Below, one piece after another: positions 8,203 through 16,308 of a stretch of DNA of 64,000 nucleotides (position 1 is its first letter; the number at the start of each line of letters is the position of its first letter). The stretch is from Nocardia acididurans (lineage in GTDB: Bacteria > Actinomycetota > Actinomycetes > Mycobacteriales > Mycobacteriaceae), in contig NZ_JAERRJ010000005.1 of the NCBI RefSeq assembly GCF_016741815.1, forward strand, positions 124,001-188,000, read 5' to 3'. The notes under the pieces were generated by a model. It saw only the letters and a list, made by a program, of their open reading frames with translations, did not search any database and was not told the origin of the DNA. A program made the translations under genes and the position numbers.

Positions 8203-9213
8203 ATGGGTGAACCGCAGCCGATCGTCGACCCGCTTTCGCCTTCCGCGATCTTCCTCGTCGCCACCATCGACGCGGGCGGTGAGGCCACCGTGCGCGACCT
8301 GCTGGCCGATCTGCCCGGCCTGCGGCGTTCGGTGGGGTTCCGGCTCCCGGGTTCCGGGCTGGCCTGCATCACCAGTATCGGTTCCGCCGCCTGGGACCGC
8401 CTGTTCGCCGGACCGAAACCGGCTGAGCTGCACGAGTTTCCCGGTTACCACGGCGAAAAGCACCAGGCCCCGGCAACTCCCGGCGACCTGCTGTTCCATC
8501 TGAAGGCCGAGGGCGCGGACGCCGTCTTCGAGCTGGCCATGAAGATCCGGGAGCGGCTGGCCGGTGCGGCCACCATCATCGACGAGACGGTGGGCTTCCG
8601 GTACTTCGAGCAACGCGATCTGCTGGGCTTCGTGGACGGCACCGAGAATCCGGAGGGTCAGCTGGCCGTCACGGCCGCGCTGATCGGTGCCGACGACCCC
8701 GAATTCGCCGGCGGCTCCTATGTCGTCGTGCAGAAGTACCTCCACGACCTGGATGCCTGGCGGGCGCTGTCGGTGCCCGAGCAGGAGCGCGTGATCGGCC
8801 GCACCAAGCTCGAGGACTTCGAGCTGTCCGACGCGGACAAACCGCTGAATTCCCATGTGGCCGTGAACGATCAGGATGATCTCGGCACGATCGTGCGCGC
8901 CAATATGCCGTTCGGCAGTATCAAGGACGGCGAATTCGGTACCTACTACATCGCTTACGCGGCCAGCCCGTCGGTGACCGAGACGATGCTGGAGCGCATG
9001 TTCCTCGGCAGCGACGAGGCCGCCTACGACCGTATTCTCGATTTCTCCACCGCCATAACGGGAACCCTGTTCTTCACACCGCCGAATCTGTTCTTCGACG
9101 CGCTGCCGGACGCACCCGCGCCGGCCGTCGCGGAACGGGAATCGCCTTCGGGCAACGGTGTTGTCATATCCGGTAACGGATCCCTGGGTATCGGCACGAT
9201 GAAAAGGAGCTAA
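8203..9213 (+). CDS. DyP-type heme peroxidase, encapsulin cargo
   Basis: A 336-residue dye-decolourising peroxidase. The GFVDGTENP block at residues 142-150 supplies the distal Asp145 of the GxxDG motif; the heme-pocket region with a proximal-His candidate (NSHVAVND) follows near residue 225, and the NMPFGSIKDGEFGTYYIAYA segment is typical of the family. The last 40 residues form a flexible Pro/Ala/Ser/Gly tail ending in GSLGIGTMKRS, which matches the encapsulin-targeting peptide of actinobacterial DyP cargo (pattern GSLGIGSLK). The encapsulin shell gene follows after 3 bases, so the peroxidase is packaged in the nanocompartment, presumably to deal with oxidative stress. Confidence 0.93.
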   Translation: MGEPQPIVDPLSPSAIFLVATIDAGGEATVRDLLADLPGLRRSVGFRLPGSGLACITSIGSAAWDRLFAGPKPAELHEFPGYHGEKHQAPATPGDLLFHLKAEGADAVFELAMKIRERLAGAATIIDETVGFRYFEQRDLLGFVDGTENPEGQLAVTAALIGADDPEFAGGSYVVVQKYLHDLDAWRALSVPEQERVIGRTKLEDFELSDADKPLNSHVAVNDQDDLGTIVRANMPFGSIKDGEFGTYYIAYAASPSVTETMLERMFLGSDEAAYDRILDFSTAITGTLFFTPPNLFFDALPDAPAPAVAERESPSGNGVVISGNGSLGIGTMKRS

Positions 9214-9216
9214 GGC

Positions 9217-10014
9217 ATGAACAACCTCCACCGCGAACTCGCGCCGATCACCTCCGAGGCCTGGTCGGCCATCGAGGAGGAGGCGACGCGAACCTTCAAG
9301 CGGCACATCGCCGGTCGCCGCGTCGTGGATCTGTCGGGTCCGCACGGCCAGGATTACAACGCGGTCGGCCTGGGCCGCACCGCCTCGATCGACCCGCCCG
9401 CCGAGGGTGTGCTGGCGCGGCAGCGGGTGGTGGCTCCGCTGGTGGAATTGCGTGTGCCGTTCCGGCTTTCGCGCGAGGAGCTCGACAATGTGGAGCGCGG
9501 CGCGCAGGACGCCGATCTGGACGCGGTGAAGGACGCCGCCAAGAAGATCGCCTTCGCCGAGGATCGCGCCATCTTCGAGGGCTATCAGGCCGCCGGGATC
9601 ACCGGTATCCGCACCGCCACCTCGTGCGAACCGGTGAAGGTGCCCGGGGATCCGCGGCTGACCCCGGAGGCGGTGGCGCAGGCGCTGAGCAGGCTGCGCC
9701 TCGCCGGTGTGGACGGCCCGTATTCGGTGCTGCTGTCGGCGGATCTGTACACCGCCGTGAGCGAGACCTCCGACCACGGTCATCCGATCCGCACGCATAT
9801 CGAGCGGCTCATCGACGGTGAGATCATCTGGGCTCCGGCCATCGACGGCGCGTTCGTATTGTCCACGCGCGGCGGCGATTTCGATCTGCAGATCGGTCAG
9901 GACCTGTCCATCGGCTACCTGTCGCACGATGCGGAGTCGGTGCAGCTGTACTTCCAGGAGAGCCTGACGTTCCTGGTGTACACGGCGGAAGCGGCTGTCG
10001 CGCTGGAGGCCTGA
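9217..10014 (+). CDS. Encapsulin shell protein (family 1, linocin/CFP29 type)
   Basis: A 265-residue HK97-fold shell protein that should assemble into an icosahedral nanocompartment. The N-terminus MNNLHRELAPITSEAWSAIEEEA is characteristic of family 1 encapsulins and contributes to the cargo-binding pocket. RRVVDLSGPHG, the AEDRAIFEGYQ helix, and the C-terminal SIGYLSHDAESVQLYFQESLTFLVYT E-loop/A-domain block follow in the expected order. The start is supported by an AAAAGGAG Shine-Dalgarno that overlaps the end of the DyP gene, so the two are one operon. The closest known relative is the M. tuberculosis CFP29-type shell. Confidence 0.95.
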   Translation: MNNLHRELAPITSEAWSAIEEEATRTFKRHIAGRRVVDLSGPHGQDYNAVGLGRTASIDPPAEGVLARQRVVAPLVELRVPFRLSREELDNVERGAQDADLDAVKDAAKKIAFAEDRAIFEGYQAAGITGIRTATSCEPVKVPGDPRLTPEAVAQALSRLRLAGVDGPYSVLLSADLYTAVSETSDHGHPIRTHIERLIDGEIIWAPAIDGAFVLSTRGGDFDLQIGQDLSIGYLSHDAESVQLYFQESLTFLVYTAEAAVALEA

Positions 10015-10062
10015 CGCACCGGCCGGTACGGTATCCCGCAACGAGCGGGAGGTGCGTTGACA

Positions 10063-10593
10063 ATGGTGCGGGCGGGCGTGGTGCCGGGGCGACGAACGGC
10101 CCTGTACAGCCTGACAGCGGTGGTGACGATCGCGCTGATCTGCGGCGCGACCGTCGCCCTCTACGGGTTCGGCCGCCTCTTCACCGGACTGGTGGTGGGC
10201 GCGCTGCTCGCCGTCTGGCTGCTGGTGCTGCTGTTCCGCCGCGACGGGGTGGAGCTCACCGACACGGCGATCGTGCGCCGCACACCCTGGCACACCGACA
10301 CCATCCCGTGGAATCGGGTGGTGGCGGGCCGCTTCACCCTCGACGAGAAATCCCGCTGGTCGCTGGCGCTGGACCTGAACGGCGGCGAAGAACCGCACGG
10401 CGAGCTGGTGCTGCTCTCCATCCCGCCGGTGCTGCGCCCGGTGGCCAACGCCTACGACATGCGAAAGCGGGAGCAGGTCAACGAGATCCGCACCATGCTG
10501 CGGCAGCAGCGCATCCCGATCACGGTGCTGCCCGAAATCGCCGCGGCCCTGTCCGAGCACTGGAAGCTGGCCCCGCCCACCGCTAACTCCTAG
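10063..10593 (+). CDS. Membrane protein with PH-like cytosolic domain
   Basis: About 176 residues. Two membrane segments lie at roughly residues 12-35 and 40-60, followed by a soluble part (GVELTDTAIVRRTPWHTDTIPWNRV) with the pattern of bacterial PH-like (bPH2/YdbS-type) domains. A GGGAGG Shine-Dalgarno ends 10 bases before the ATG; a TTG at 10057 is an alternative start. The gene lies between encapsulin and a Nudix hydrolase in the same direction. Function is unknown. Confidence 0.65.
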   Translation: MVRAGVVPGRRTALYSLTAVVTIALICGATVALYGFGRLFTGLVVGALLAVWLLVLLFRRDGVELTDTAIVRRTPWHTDTIPWNRVVAGRFTLDEKSRWSLALDLNGGEEPHGELVLLSIPPVLRPVANAYDMRKREQVNEIRTMLRQQRIPITVLPEIAAALSEHWKLAPPTANS

Positions 10594-10606
10594 CTAGGCT
10601 GGAACG

Positions 10607-11002
10607 GTGATTCGCACCGCGGCCCTTGCGCACATCCGAGATCGTCGCCTCCTGCAGACCCGTTCCACCGGCAAATCCGTGTTCTACATGGCCGGCGGCA
10701 AGATCGACCCCGGCGAAACCCCCGAGGCCGCCCTGCACCGCGAAATCCGCGAGGAGCTGGGCGTAGGCGTCACCGCGGTCACCGAGCTGGGCATCTTCGA
10801 AGCCGAAGCCTACGGCCACACGCCCGGCACCCGGCTCCACATGACCTGCTTCACCGCCGATCTCACCGGCGCGCCCCACCCCACCAGCGAGATCGCCGAA
10901 CTCCGCTGGTTCACCCTCGCGGAGTACGCGGACATGGACGAGGTGGCTCCCGGTTCCCTGCTGGTCTTCAAGCGTCTGCACGGGCTCGGACTGATCGACT
11001 GA
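10607..11002 (+). CDS. Nudix hydrolase
   Basis: A 131-residue Nudix protein. The full signature GX5EX7REUXEEXGU is visible as GKIDPGETPEAALHREIREELGV near residues 30-52, with the metal-binding REIREE core intact. The protein therefore probably hydrolyses a nucleoside diphosphate linked to another moiety; the substrate cannot be inferred. It follows the PH-like membrane protein after 13 bases. Its 3' end overlaps the convergent DUF4383 gene by 35 bases. Confidence 0.88.
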   Translation: MIRTAALAHIRDRRLLQTRSTGKSVFYMAGGKIDPGETPEAALHREIREELGVGVTAVTELGIFEAEAYGHTPGTRLHMTCFTADLTGAPHPTSEIAELRWFTLAEYADMDEVAPGSLLVFKRLHGLGLID

Positions 11003-11435
11003 TCCCGAAGGCGGCCAACAGGATCACGCCCTCGACGGTGTGCACGATATTGCCGAAGGTGTCGACGGCCATCATGTGCAGCACATGGTCGCCACCGGCG
11101 AAGCCGAGCGCCGCCACCAGCAGGTAGAACAGCCCGCACACCCAGGTGTAGTGCGCCGCCCGCCGGTACATCGGCGCGAGCGCCAGTCCGGCGACGCCGG
11201 TGATCAGGTGGAACAGCGCATGCCAGCCGTTCACGGTGACCGGAATGAACCCCAGGAACTGGATGGTGCACGACTGCATGTGCCCACCGCCGAAGGCCAT
11301 ATCCGGGTAGATGCCGAAGGCGATCACCCCGTTCGCGGTGAACCAGGTTCCCGCCACGAATACGAAGAACTGCAACGGCGTCGCGAGAACCGCATTCACA
11401 TATCGCAGCGCCAGGCCACGAAATCTGTCGAAGTA
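10968..11435 (-). CDS. DUF4383 integral membrane protein
   Basis: About 155 residues with four hydrophobic segments and the DUF4383 features: a TPLQF segment, a GWHALFHLITGVAGLAL segment and an HTVEGVILL segment near the end. The family has no known function but is common in actinomycetes. The GTG at 11435 leaves the upstream operators clear of coding sequence; a TTG at 11468 would place the start 4 bases from an operator. It is divergent from a TetR regulator through a short region with two identical-type palindromes, so it is very likely that regulator's target. Its C-terminal end overlaps the Nudix gene. Confidence 0.75.
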   Translation of the reverse strand, partial: YFDRFRGLALRYVNAVLATPLQFFVFVAGTWFTANGVIAFGIYPDMAFGGGHMQSCTIQFLGFIPVTVNGWHALFHLITGVAGLALAPMYRRAAHYTWVCGLFYLLVAALGFAGGDHVLHMMAVDTFGNIVHTVEGVILLAAFGISRSVRARADA

Positions 11436-11472
11436 CACGAGGCGATCTCTCTGTCGGGTGTCGTCCAACGCG

Positions 11473-11490
11473 CTAGGACGGTCGTCCTAG
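11473..11490. promoter_or_regulatory. Palindromic operator, copy 1
   Basis: CTAGGACGGTCGTCCTAG: perfect 8-bp arms with a 2-bp centre, in the promoter region between DUF4383 and the TetR gene. Likely TetR binding site. Confidence 0.7.
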
Positions 11491-11509
11491 AACTGCGTGC
11501 GAGTATGTT

Positions 11510-11527
11510 CTAGGACGGCTGTCCTAG
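11510..11527. promoter_or_regulatory. Palindromic operator, copy 2
   Basis: CTAGGACGGCTGTCCTAG: 7-bp arms and the same consensus CTAGGACGGyyGTCCTAG, 37 bases after copy 1. It lies just upstream of the TetR Shine-Dalgarno, consistent with autoregulation. Confidence 0.7.
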
Positions 11528-11553
11528 TCAAGAACCCGGGAGGTTGGACGTTG

Positions 11554-12111
11554 GTGCGAGACACCCGCATGCGCATGATCCGGCAGGCGGCACTGTTGTT
11601 CCGCGGCCAGGGCTACGCCGCCACCGGCTTCCGGGAAATCGTCGAGAAGGCCGACACCCGCCGCGGCGTCATCTACCACCACTTCCCCCGTGGCAAAACC
11701 GAACTGGCGGAAGAGGTCCTGAAATTGATCGACGGCACGGTGGGCCCCGCCATCGAAATGGTCTGCGCCAACCAGGATCCGACATCCGCCATGCGCGCCA
11801 TCCTGGCGGGCGCGAAAATGGTCATGACCGGCGGCGAACACCCACCCGGCTGCCCGGTCGCCGCCGTAGCCCTCGGCGCCCTCCCCGACGACCCGGCCCT
11901 GCTCACCGCCGCCCGCGACATCTTCCGCGGCTGGCAGGCCCCCTTCCGGGAATGCCTGCACCGCAACGGTTTCGACGACCCCACCGCCACCGACCTGGCC
12001 ACCCTCCTCCTGGCCGGAATGGAAGGCGCCCTCATCCTCTGCCGAACCGAAGGCAGCACCGACCCCCTCGACCGCGTCGCCGCCGCCCTGGAACGAGCCC
12101 TACGCCCCTGA
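11554..12111 (+). CDS. TetR-family regulator (LmrA/YxaF-like C-domain)
   Basis: About 185 residues. The N-terminal TetR helix-turn-helix (MIRQAALLFRGQGYAATGFREIVEKADTRRGVIYHHF) is intact. The C-domain contains GCPVAAVALGALPDD, the hallmark of the LmrA/YxaF-type ligand-binding domain. GTG at 11554 or TTG at 11551 both fit a GGGAGG Shine-Dalgarno at 11538-11543; a longer frame from 11497 would code through the operator and is unlikely. It probably represses itself and the divergent DUF4383 gene. Ligand unknown. Confidence 0.88.
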   Translation: MRDTRMRMIRQAALLFRGQGYAATGFREIVEKADTRRGVIYHHFPRGKTELAEEVLKLIDGTVGPAIEMVCANQDPTSAMRAILAGAKMVMTGGEHPPGCPVAAVALGALPDDPALLTAARDIFRGWQAPFRECLHRNGFDDPTATDLATLLLAGMEGALILCRTEGSTDPLDRVAAALERALRP

Positions 12112-12159
12112 CCACCCGCGAACGGCGTGCGCCGGCGTCACCTTCGAATCGGGGAGCGG

Positions 12160-12672
12160 TCAGTTCTCGCGGTCGAGGGTCAGGACTACCAGTGGGATGG
12201 GGCGGTCGATCTTGGACTGGAAGTCGGCCAGCAGGGGGTTGTTGGCCAGGACCCAGGCGGCGAACTCGTCGTAGTCGTCGGCTTCCAGGGCCTTGCCGGT
12301 GGCCTGGTAGGTCTTGTCCCGGAATTCGATGGTGACCTGCGGGTTGGCTTTGATGTTGTACCACCAGGCGGGGTACTTGTCCTCGATGAACGAGCTCACG
12401 TACATGATGTCGTCCCGGTACAGGGGGCCGAGCGGGGTGGTGTGCCGCTTGCCGCTCTTGGCCCCGGTGGTGGTGAGCAGGATGAGGTCTCCGCCCTCGT
12501 AGGCCCCGCCCACCTTGCCCGAGTTCTCCCGGAACTCCTTGATCACGTCGTCGTTCCAGTCGGCGATGCCGCCCTCCTGGTCCCACGCCTGGTTCCACGG
12601 CGCGTTCGGATCGTTGTAGTCGGTGATGTCGGTCTGATTCGGCTGTCCCGTACCCGATTCGATGTCGCTCAT
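12160..12672 (-). CDS. Deazaflavin (F420)-dependent nitroreductase-family protein
   Basis: A 170-residue protein of the DDN-type nitroreductase family. The split-barrel core has the diagnostic GGDLILLTTTGAKSGKRHTTPL, then YPAWWYNIKANPQVTIE. Family members use reduced F420 to reduce quinones, nitro compounds or other acceptors. An N-terminal 40-residue acidic extension (DYNDPNAPWNQAWDQEGG) precedes the core. The start at 12672 is followed upstream by the convergent-free gap to the MFS gene. The substrate is unknown. Confidence 0.85.
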   Translation of the reverse strand: MSDIESGTGQPNQTDITDYNDPNAPWNQAWDQEGGIADWNDDVIKEFRENSGKVGGAYEGGDLILLTTTGAKSGKRHTTPLGPLYRDDIMYVSSFIEDKYPAWWYNIKANPQVTIEFRDKTYQATGKALEADDYDEFAAWVLANNPLLADFQSKIDRPIPLVVLTLDREN

Positions 12673-12745
12673 GATTCGAGTATGTCCGGGAGATAGGACA
12701 ATTCGCGTCCTAATTCGCGGGAGATCTTTGCCGCCGGCAGTGCGG

Positions 12746-14362
12746 TCAGTCGCGAACCGCCTTGGCGGTGTGCGGGATTCGGGTGGCTGCGGCCAGGCCC
12801 AGCAGGAGGAAGAGGGCGGCGGCCAGCAGGGTGGTGCGGGTGGAGTCGGTGAAGCCGCGGCAGAGGGCGTCCAGGATGACATCGGCGTGATCGTGTTCGC
12901 GGACACCGGAGATCGCGCCGCCGGCGGATTCGCGGGTGGCGGTGGCGAGGGTGTCGGCGGCGTTGTCGGGGAGGTTGGGGACGTCGGCCAGTTGCCTGGG
13001 GAGGTCGTGGCCCAGGGAGACGGAGAGCAGGGCACCGATGATGGCGGTGCCGAAGGCCGAGCCGACCTGTCGGACGGTGCTCTGGGTGGCGGAGCCCTGG
13101 CCGGAGTTCCGCGGCGGGACCTCGGCCAGGACCACGCCGGTCAACTGGGCCGAGGCCATACCCAGGCCGATGCCGTAGCCGATGAGCAGCACCGCGAGCC
13201 ACCACCCGGAGATCTGCGGGGTGACGAAGAGCGCGGCGAGCGCGATGGCCACCGCCTCGAACGCCAGGCCGATCTGGACCACCCGCACCGGACCGTATTT
13301 GTGCACGAGCCCTTCGGCCACCCCCGCGGACAGGAACGCGCCCGCGGCCATGCCCGCCAGGACATAGCCCGCGCCGAGCGTGGACAACCCGAGAACATTG
13401 ACCATGAACAGCGGCAGGACGAAGAGCAGACCGAATTCGCCCAGCGCCACGGCGAAGGCGGTGATGTTGCCCCAGAGGAAGCTCTTGATCTTGAACAGCG
13501 CCGGATCCAGCAGCGCCGAGCGGCCGATGAGATTGCGATGCTGCTCCCAGCGAACGAACAGGATCAGACAGATGACGCCGAGCGCCAGCAGCACCGGAAT
13601 CGGGGAGAGAGGTGCGGTGACGGGCCAGGTCCAGCCCGCGAGCGGGAATTCGTGCAGCGGCTTCCACCAGCCGTAGGTCTGCCCCTCGATGAGCGCGAAG
13701 ACCAGCAGCGCGAAACCCGCTGCGCTGAGCAGGAAGCCGTCGACGTCGAGGCCGGGGGCGGCCTTGCCCATCCGGGTTTCGGGAACGAAGAGGAACAGGC
13801 CGACGAGCACCAGCGCGCCCAGTGGAATGTTCACCAGGAAGATCCAGGGCCAGGTGTAGTAGGTGGTGATCCAACCGCCCAGCAGCGGCCCGATGGCCGC
13901 GACGCCGGAGATGACCGACCCCCAGACCGCGAAGGCGATGACCCGGTCGCGCCCCCGGAAGATGGCGTTCATGGTGGCGAGGGTGCCGGGCATGATCCCG
14001 GCCGCGCCGACGCCCTGCACCACGCGACCGAGGATGAGCGGCCACACCGAGGTGGCCGAGGCGGCGAGGATGCTGCCCGCCACGAAGATCAGCACGCCCA
14101 CCGCGAACATGTTCCGCCGCCCGAGCCGATCGCCGAGCCGTCCGCTGGTGATCAGCAGCGCGGCGAGCACGACCGCGTAGATGCTCGTGATCCATTGCGC
14201 CTGAGTGAAATTCAAGCTCAGGTCGGCAATGATCACGGGCAGCGAGACGGAGACGATGGTGCCGTCGAGCACCACCATGGACAACCCCAGCGCGAGTACG
14301 CCCAGGGCGAGCCACCGCTTGCGCCCCAGCTGGATGTGCTCGTCGGGTTCCCTATCCGCCAT
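12746..14362 (-). CDS. MFS drug exporter, DHA2 (EmrB/QacA) family
   Basis: About 538 residues and 14 predicted membrane segments. Motif A is seen in SGRLGDRLGRRNMF and motif C/D features in GPLLGGWITTYYTWPWIFLVNIPLGALVLV, which is diagnostic of the 14-TM DHA2 family of proton-driven exporters. The start at 14362 has a GGGAG Shine-Dalgarno. It precedes the DDN-like gene on the same strand with 73 bases between them. Natural substrates are unknown; relatives export quaternary ammonium compounds, dyes or antibiotics. Confidence 0.9.
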   Translation of the reverse strand: MADREPDEHIQLGRKRWLALGVLALGLSMVVLDGTIVSVSLPVIIADLSLNFTQAQWITSIYAVVLAALLITSGRLGDRLGRRNMFAVGVLIFVAGSILAASATSVWPLILGRVVQGVGAAGIMPGTLATMNAIFRGRDRVIAFAVWGSVISGVAAIGPLLGGWITTYYTWPWIFLVNIPLGALVLVGLFLFVPETRMGKAAPGLDVDGFLLSAAGFALLVFALIEGQTYGWWKPLHEFPLAGWTWPVTAPLSPIPVLLALGVICLILFVRWEQHRNLIGRSALLDPALFKIKSFLWGNITAFAVALGEFGLLFVLPLFMVNVLGLSTLGAGYVLAGMAAGAFLSAGVAEGLVHKYGPVRVVQIGLAFEAVAIALAALFVTPQISGWWLAVLLIGYGIGLGMASAQLTGVVLAEVPPRNSGQGSATQSTVRQVGSAFGTAIIGALLSVSLGHDLPRQLADVPNLPDNAADTLATATRESAGGAISGVREHDHADVILDALCRGFTDSTRTTLLAAALFLLLGLAAATRIPHTAKAVRD

Positions 14363-14530
14363 CACCGCTCCCACCGCTCGAAGACAACCGTCCAGAACTA
14401 TGGTGCTGCACATTCACCAAACCCACGGAAAAGGCACGCGGAACTTGCCCGAGTGTAGCCTTGAGCCGCCTTAACAACCTTTCCACATAAGACAGCCAGA
14501 AATTTGCTATCCCTAGGAAAGGGGTGCTCC

Positions 14531-16264
14531 ATGGCCAAGAATGTCGCCGATGGAATGTGGGAAATGCTCGTCTCGGCCGGGGTGCGACGGTGCTACGGCA
14601 TCGTGGGCGACGCCCTGAATCCGGTGATCGACGCACTGCGCCGCAACGGACAGATCGAGTTCGTCCACGTCCGGCACGAGGAGTACGGCGTCTTCGCCGC
14701 CGTCGCCGAGGCCACGCTGACCGGCCGGCCGGTCGCGGTGTGCGGCACGGCAGGCCCCGGCGTCACCCACCTGATCAACGGCCTGATCGACGCCCGCCGC
14801 GAGGGCGCGCCGGTCATCGCCATCGCCGGTGACACCGAGACCGGCGTCCAGGACAGCTCCGCGCTGGAGGAGCTCAATCCGTACCGGTTCTTCGAGACCG
14901 CCGCCCACTACATCGGCCGCCTCGTGAATCCTGATCAGCTGCACCACGTGGTCGGCAATGCCATCACCGTGGCGGTGGCCGAACGCGGGCCGACCGTGAT
15001 CGCCGTGCCCGCCGATACCGCGCAGCTGCCCGCGCCGAAATCGCCCACGTGGGTGCCGCTTCCGGCCACCCGCCCCGGCCCGGCGCATCCGGAGGAGGTA
15101 CGGCGCATGGCGGAACTCCTCGATTCCGCCGGCAAGATCGCCATCTTCGGCGGTGACGGCTGCGCCACGGCGGGCCCGCAGGTGCGCGAGCTGGCGCGCA
15201 CACTGCAAGCGCCGGTTGGGTATTCGCTCAAGGGCAAGCAGTGGCTCGAACACGACAACCCGAATGCCGTCGGTATGACGGGCCTGCTCGGCTACGGCGG
15301 CTGCTGGGAGGCCATCAACAAGTGCGATGTGCTGCTCATGCTGGGCACGGACTTCCCGTTCAAACAGTTCCTGCCGCAGTCGAAGGTGAAGGTGATCCAG
15401 GTGGACCGCCACGCGAGCCATCTGGGCCGCCGAGTTCCGCTGGAGCAGGCGGTGCTCGGCGATGTGGCGGCTACCGTCGACGCACTGCTGCCGCTGGTGA
15501 AACCCAAGCAGGACAGTCGTTTTCTGGACAAGTGCGTGAAGCACACCGAACGTTCGGTGAAGCGGCTGCGGCACTATGTCACCGAGGGTCCGAAGCTGAC
15601 GCCGATCAGGCCCGAGTACCTGGCCTCCGTCCTGAACGAGGAGGCCGCCGACGACGCGCTGTTCTTCGCCGACACCGGCACCGCGGTCATCTGGGCCTCG
15701 CACTACCTCACCCTCGGCCCGAACCGCCGCCTGATGGGCTCGTTCACCTGGGCCTCGATGGCCAATGCCGCCCCGAACGCCTTCGGTGCGCAGCTGGCCT
15801 TCCCGGGCCGTCAGACCATCGCGCTGTGCGGTGACGGCGGTTTCACCATGCTGGGCCTGGGCGATCTGCTCACCCAGGTGCAGCGCGGGACCCCGGTGCT
15901 GCAGGTGGTGCTGAACAATGCGGAACTCGGCTTCGTGCACCTGGAACAGCAGGAGGCCGGATTACGGCCCTACGGCACCGATTTCCAGAACCCTGATTTC
16001 GCCAAGGTGGCGGAGGCCATGGGCGCCACCGGAATTCGCGTGGAGGATCCGGCCGACCTGCGGGATGCGGTGCGGCGCGCGCTGAGCCACCGGGACGGCC
16101 CGGTGGTGCTGGATGTCCTGGTGGACAAGTACGCGCTCGCGCTGCCCGAACATGTGCCCGCGGAGACGGTGACGGGCTTCACGCTCGGCGAGCTGAAGAT
16201 GAGTCTGGGCGGTGAGGCGGCCGAGGTGATGAAGAACGTCACGCACAACGTGCGCCTACTCTGA
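14531..16264 (+). CDS. poxB: Thiamine diphosphate enzyme, PoxB-type pyruvate dehydrogenase/oxidase
   Basis: A 577-residue three-domain ThDP enzyme. The Pyr domain carries HVRHEEYGVFAAVAEA with the catalytic Glu, and the PP domain carries the GDGGFTMLGLGDLLTQVQRGTPVLQVVLNNAELG cofactor signature (GDGx25-30NN). FAD-binding and middle-domain segments lie between. Closest pattern is pyruvate:quinone oxidoreductase, which decarboxylates pyruvate to acetate and passes electrons to quinone. A long AGGAAAGGGG Shine-Dalgarno supports the ATG at 14531. It is divergent from the MFS exporter. A related oxo-acid decarboxylase cannot be excluded. Confidence 0.85.
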   Translation: MAKNVADGMWEMLVSAGVRRCYGIVGDALNPVIDALRRNGQIEFVHVRHEEYGVFAAVAEATLTGRPVAVCGTAGPGVTHLINGLIDARREGAPVIAIAGDTETGVQDSSALEELNPYRFFETAAHYIGRLVNPDQLHHVVGNAITVAVAERGPTVIAVPADTAQLPAPKSPTWVPLPATRPGPAHPEEVRRMAELLDSAGKIAIFGGDGCATAGPQVRELARTLQAPVGYSLKGKQWLEHDNPNAVGMTGLLGYGGCWEAINKCDVLLMLGTDFPFKQFLPQSKVKVIQVDRHASHLGRRVPLEQAVLGDVAATVDALLPLVKPKQDSRFLDKCVKHTERSVKRLRHYVTEGPKLTPIRPEYLASVLNEEAADDALFFADTGTAVIWASHYLTLGPNRRLMGSFTWASMANAAPNAFGAQLAFPGRQTIALCGDGGFTMLGLGDLLTQVQRGTPVLQVVLNNAELGFVHLEQQEAGLRPYGTDFQNPDFAKVAEAMGATGIRVEDPADLRDAVRRALSHRDGPVVLDVLVDKYALALPEHVPAETVTGFTLGELKMSLGGEAAEVMKNVTHNVRLL

Positions 16265-16308
16265 ACAGCCCGGGACAGCGCGCGCCGCCATCGGTTACGT
16301 TGATAGTC

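Noticed and set aside
10035..10049. CCCGC/GCGGG hairpin after the encapsulin gene
   Set aside because: Only a 5-bp stem, overlapping the next Shine-Dalgarno; too weak to call a terminator.
8026..10560. Very long open frame antisense to DyP, encapsulin and the membrane protein
   Set aside because: It is composed of Arg/His/Gly/Gln-rich low complexity typical of the shadow frame of GC-rich genes, and the sense genes are clearly real.
12662..14458. Long open frame antisense to the MFS exporter
   Set aside because: Composition is charged and repetitive (Gly/Glu/Asp/Arg/Gln), with no domain; it is the antisense shadow of the exporter gene.
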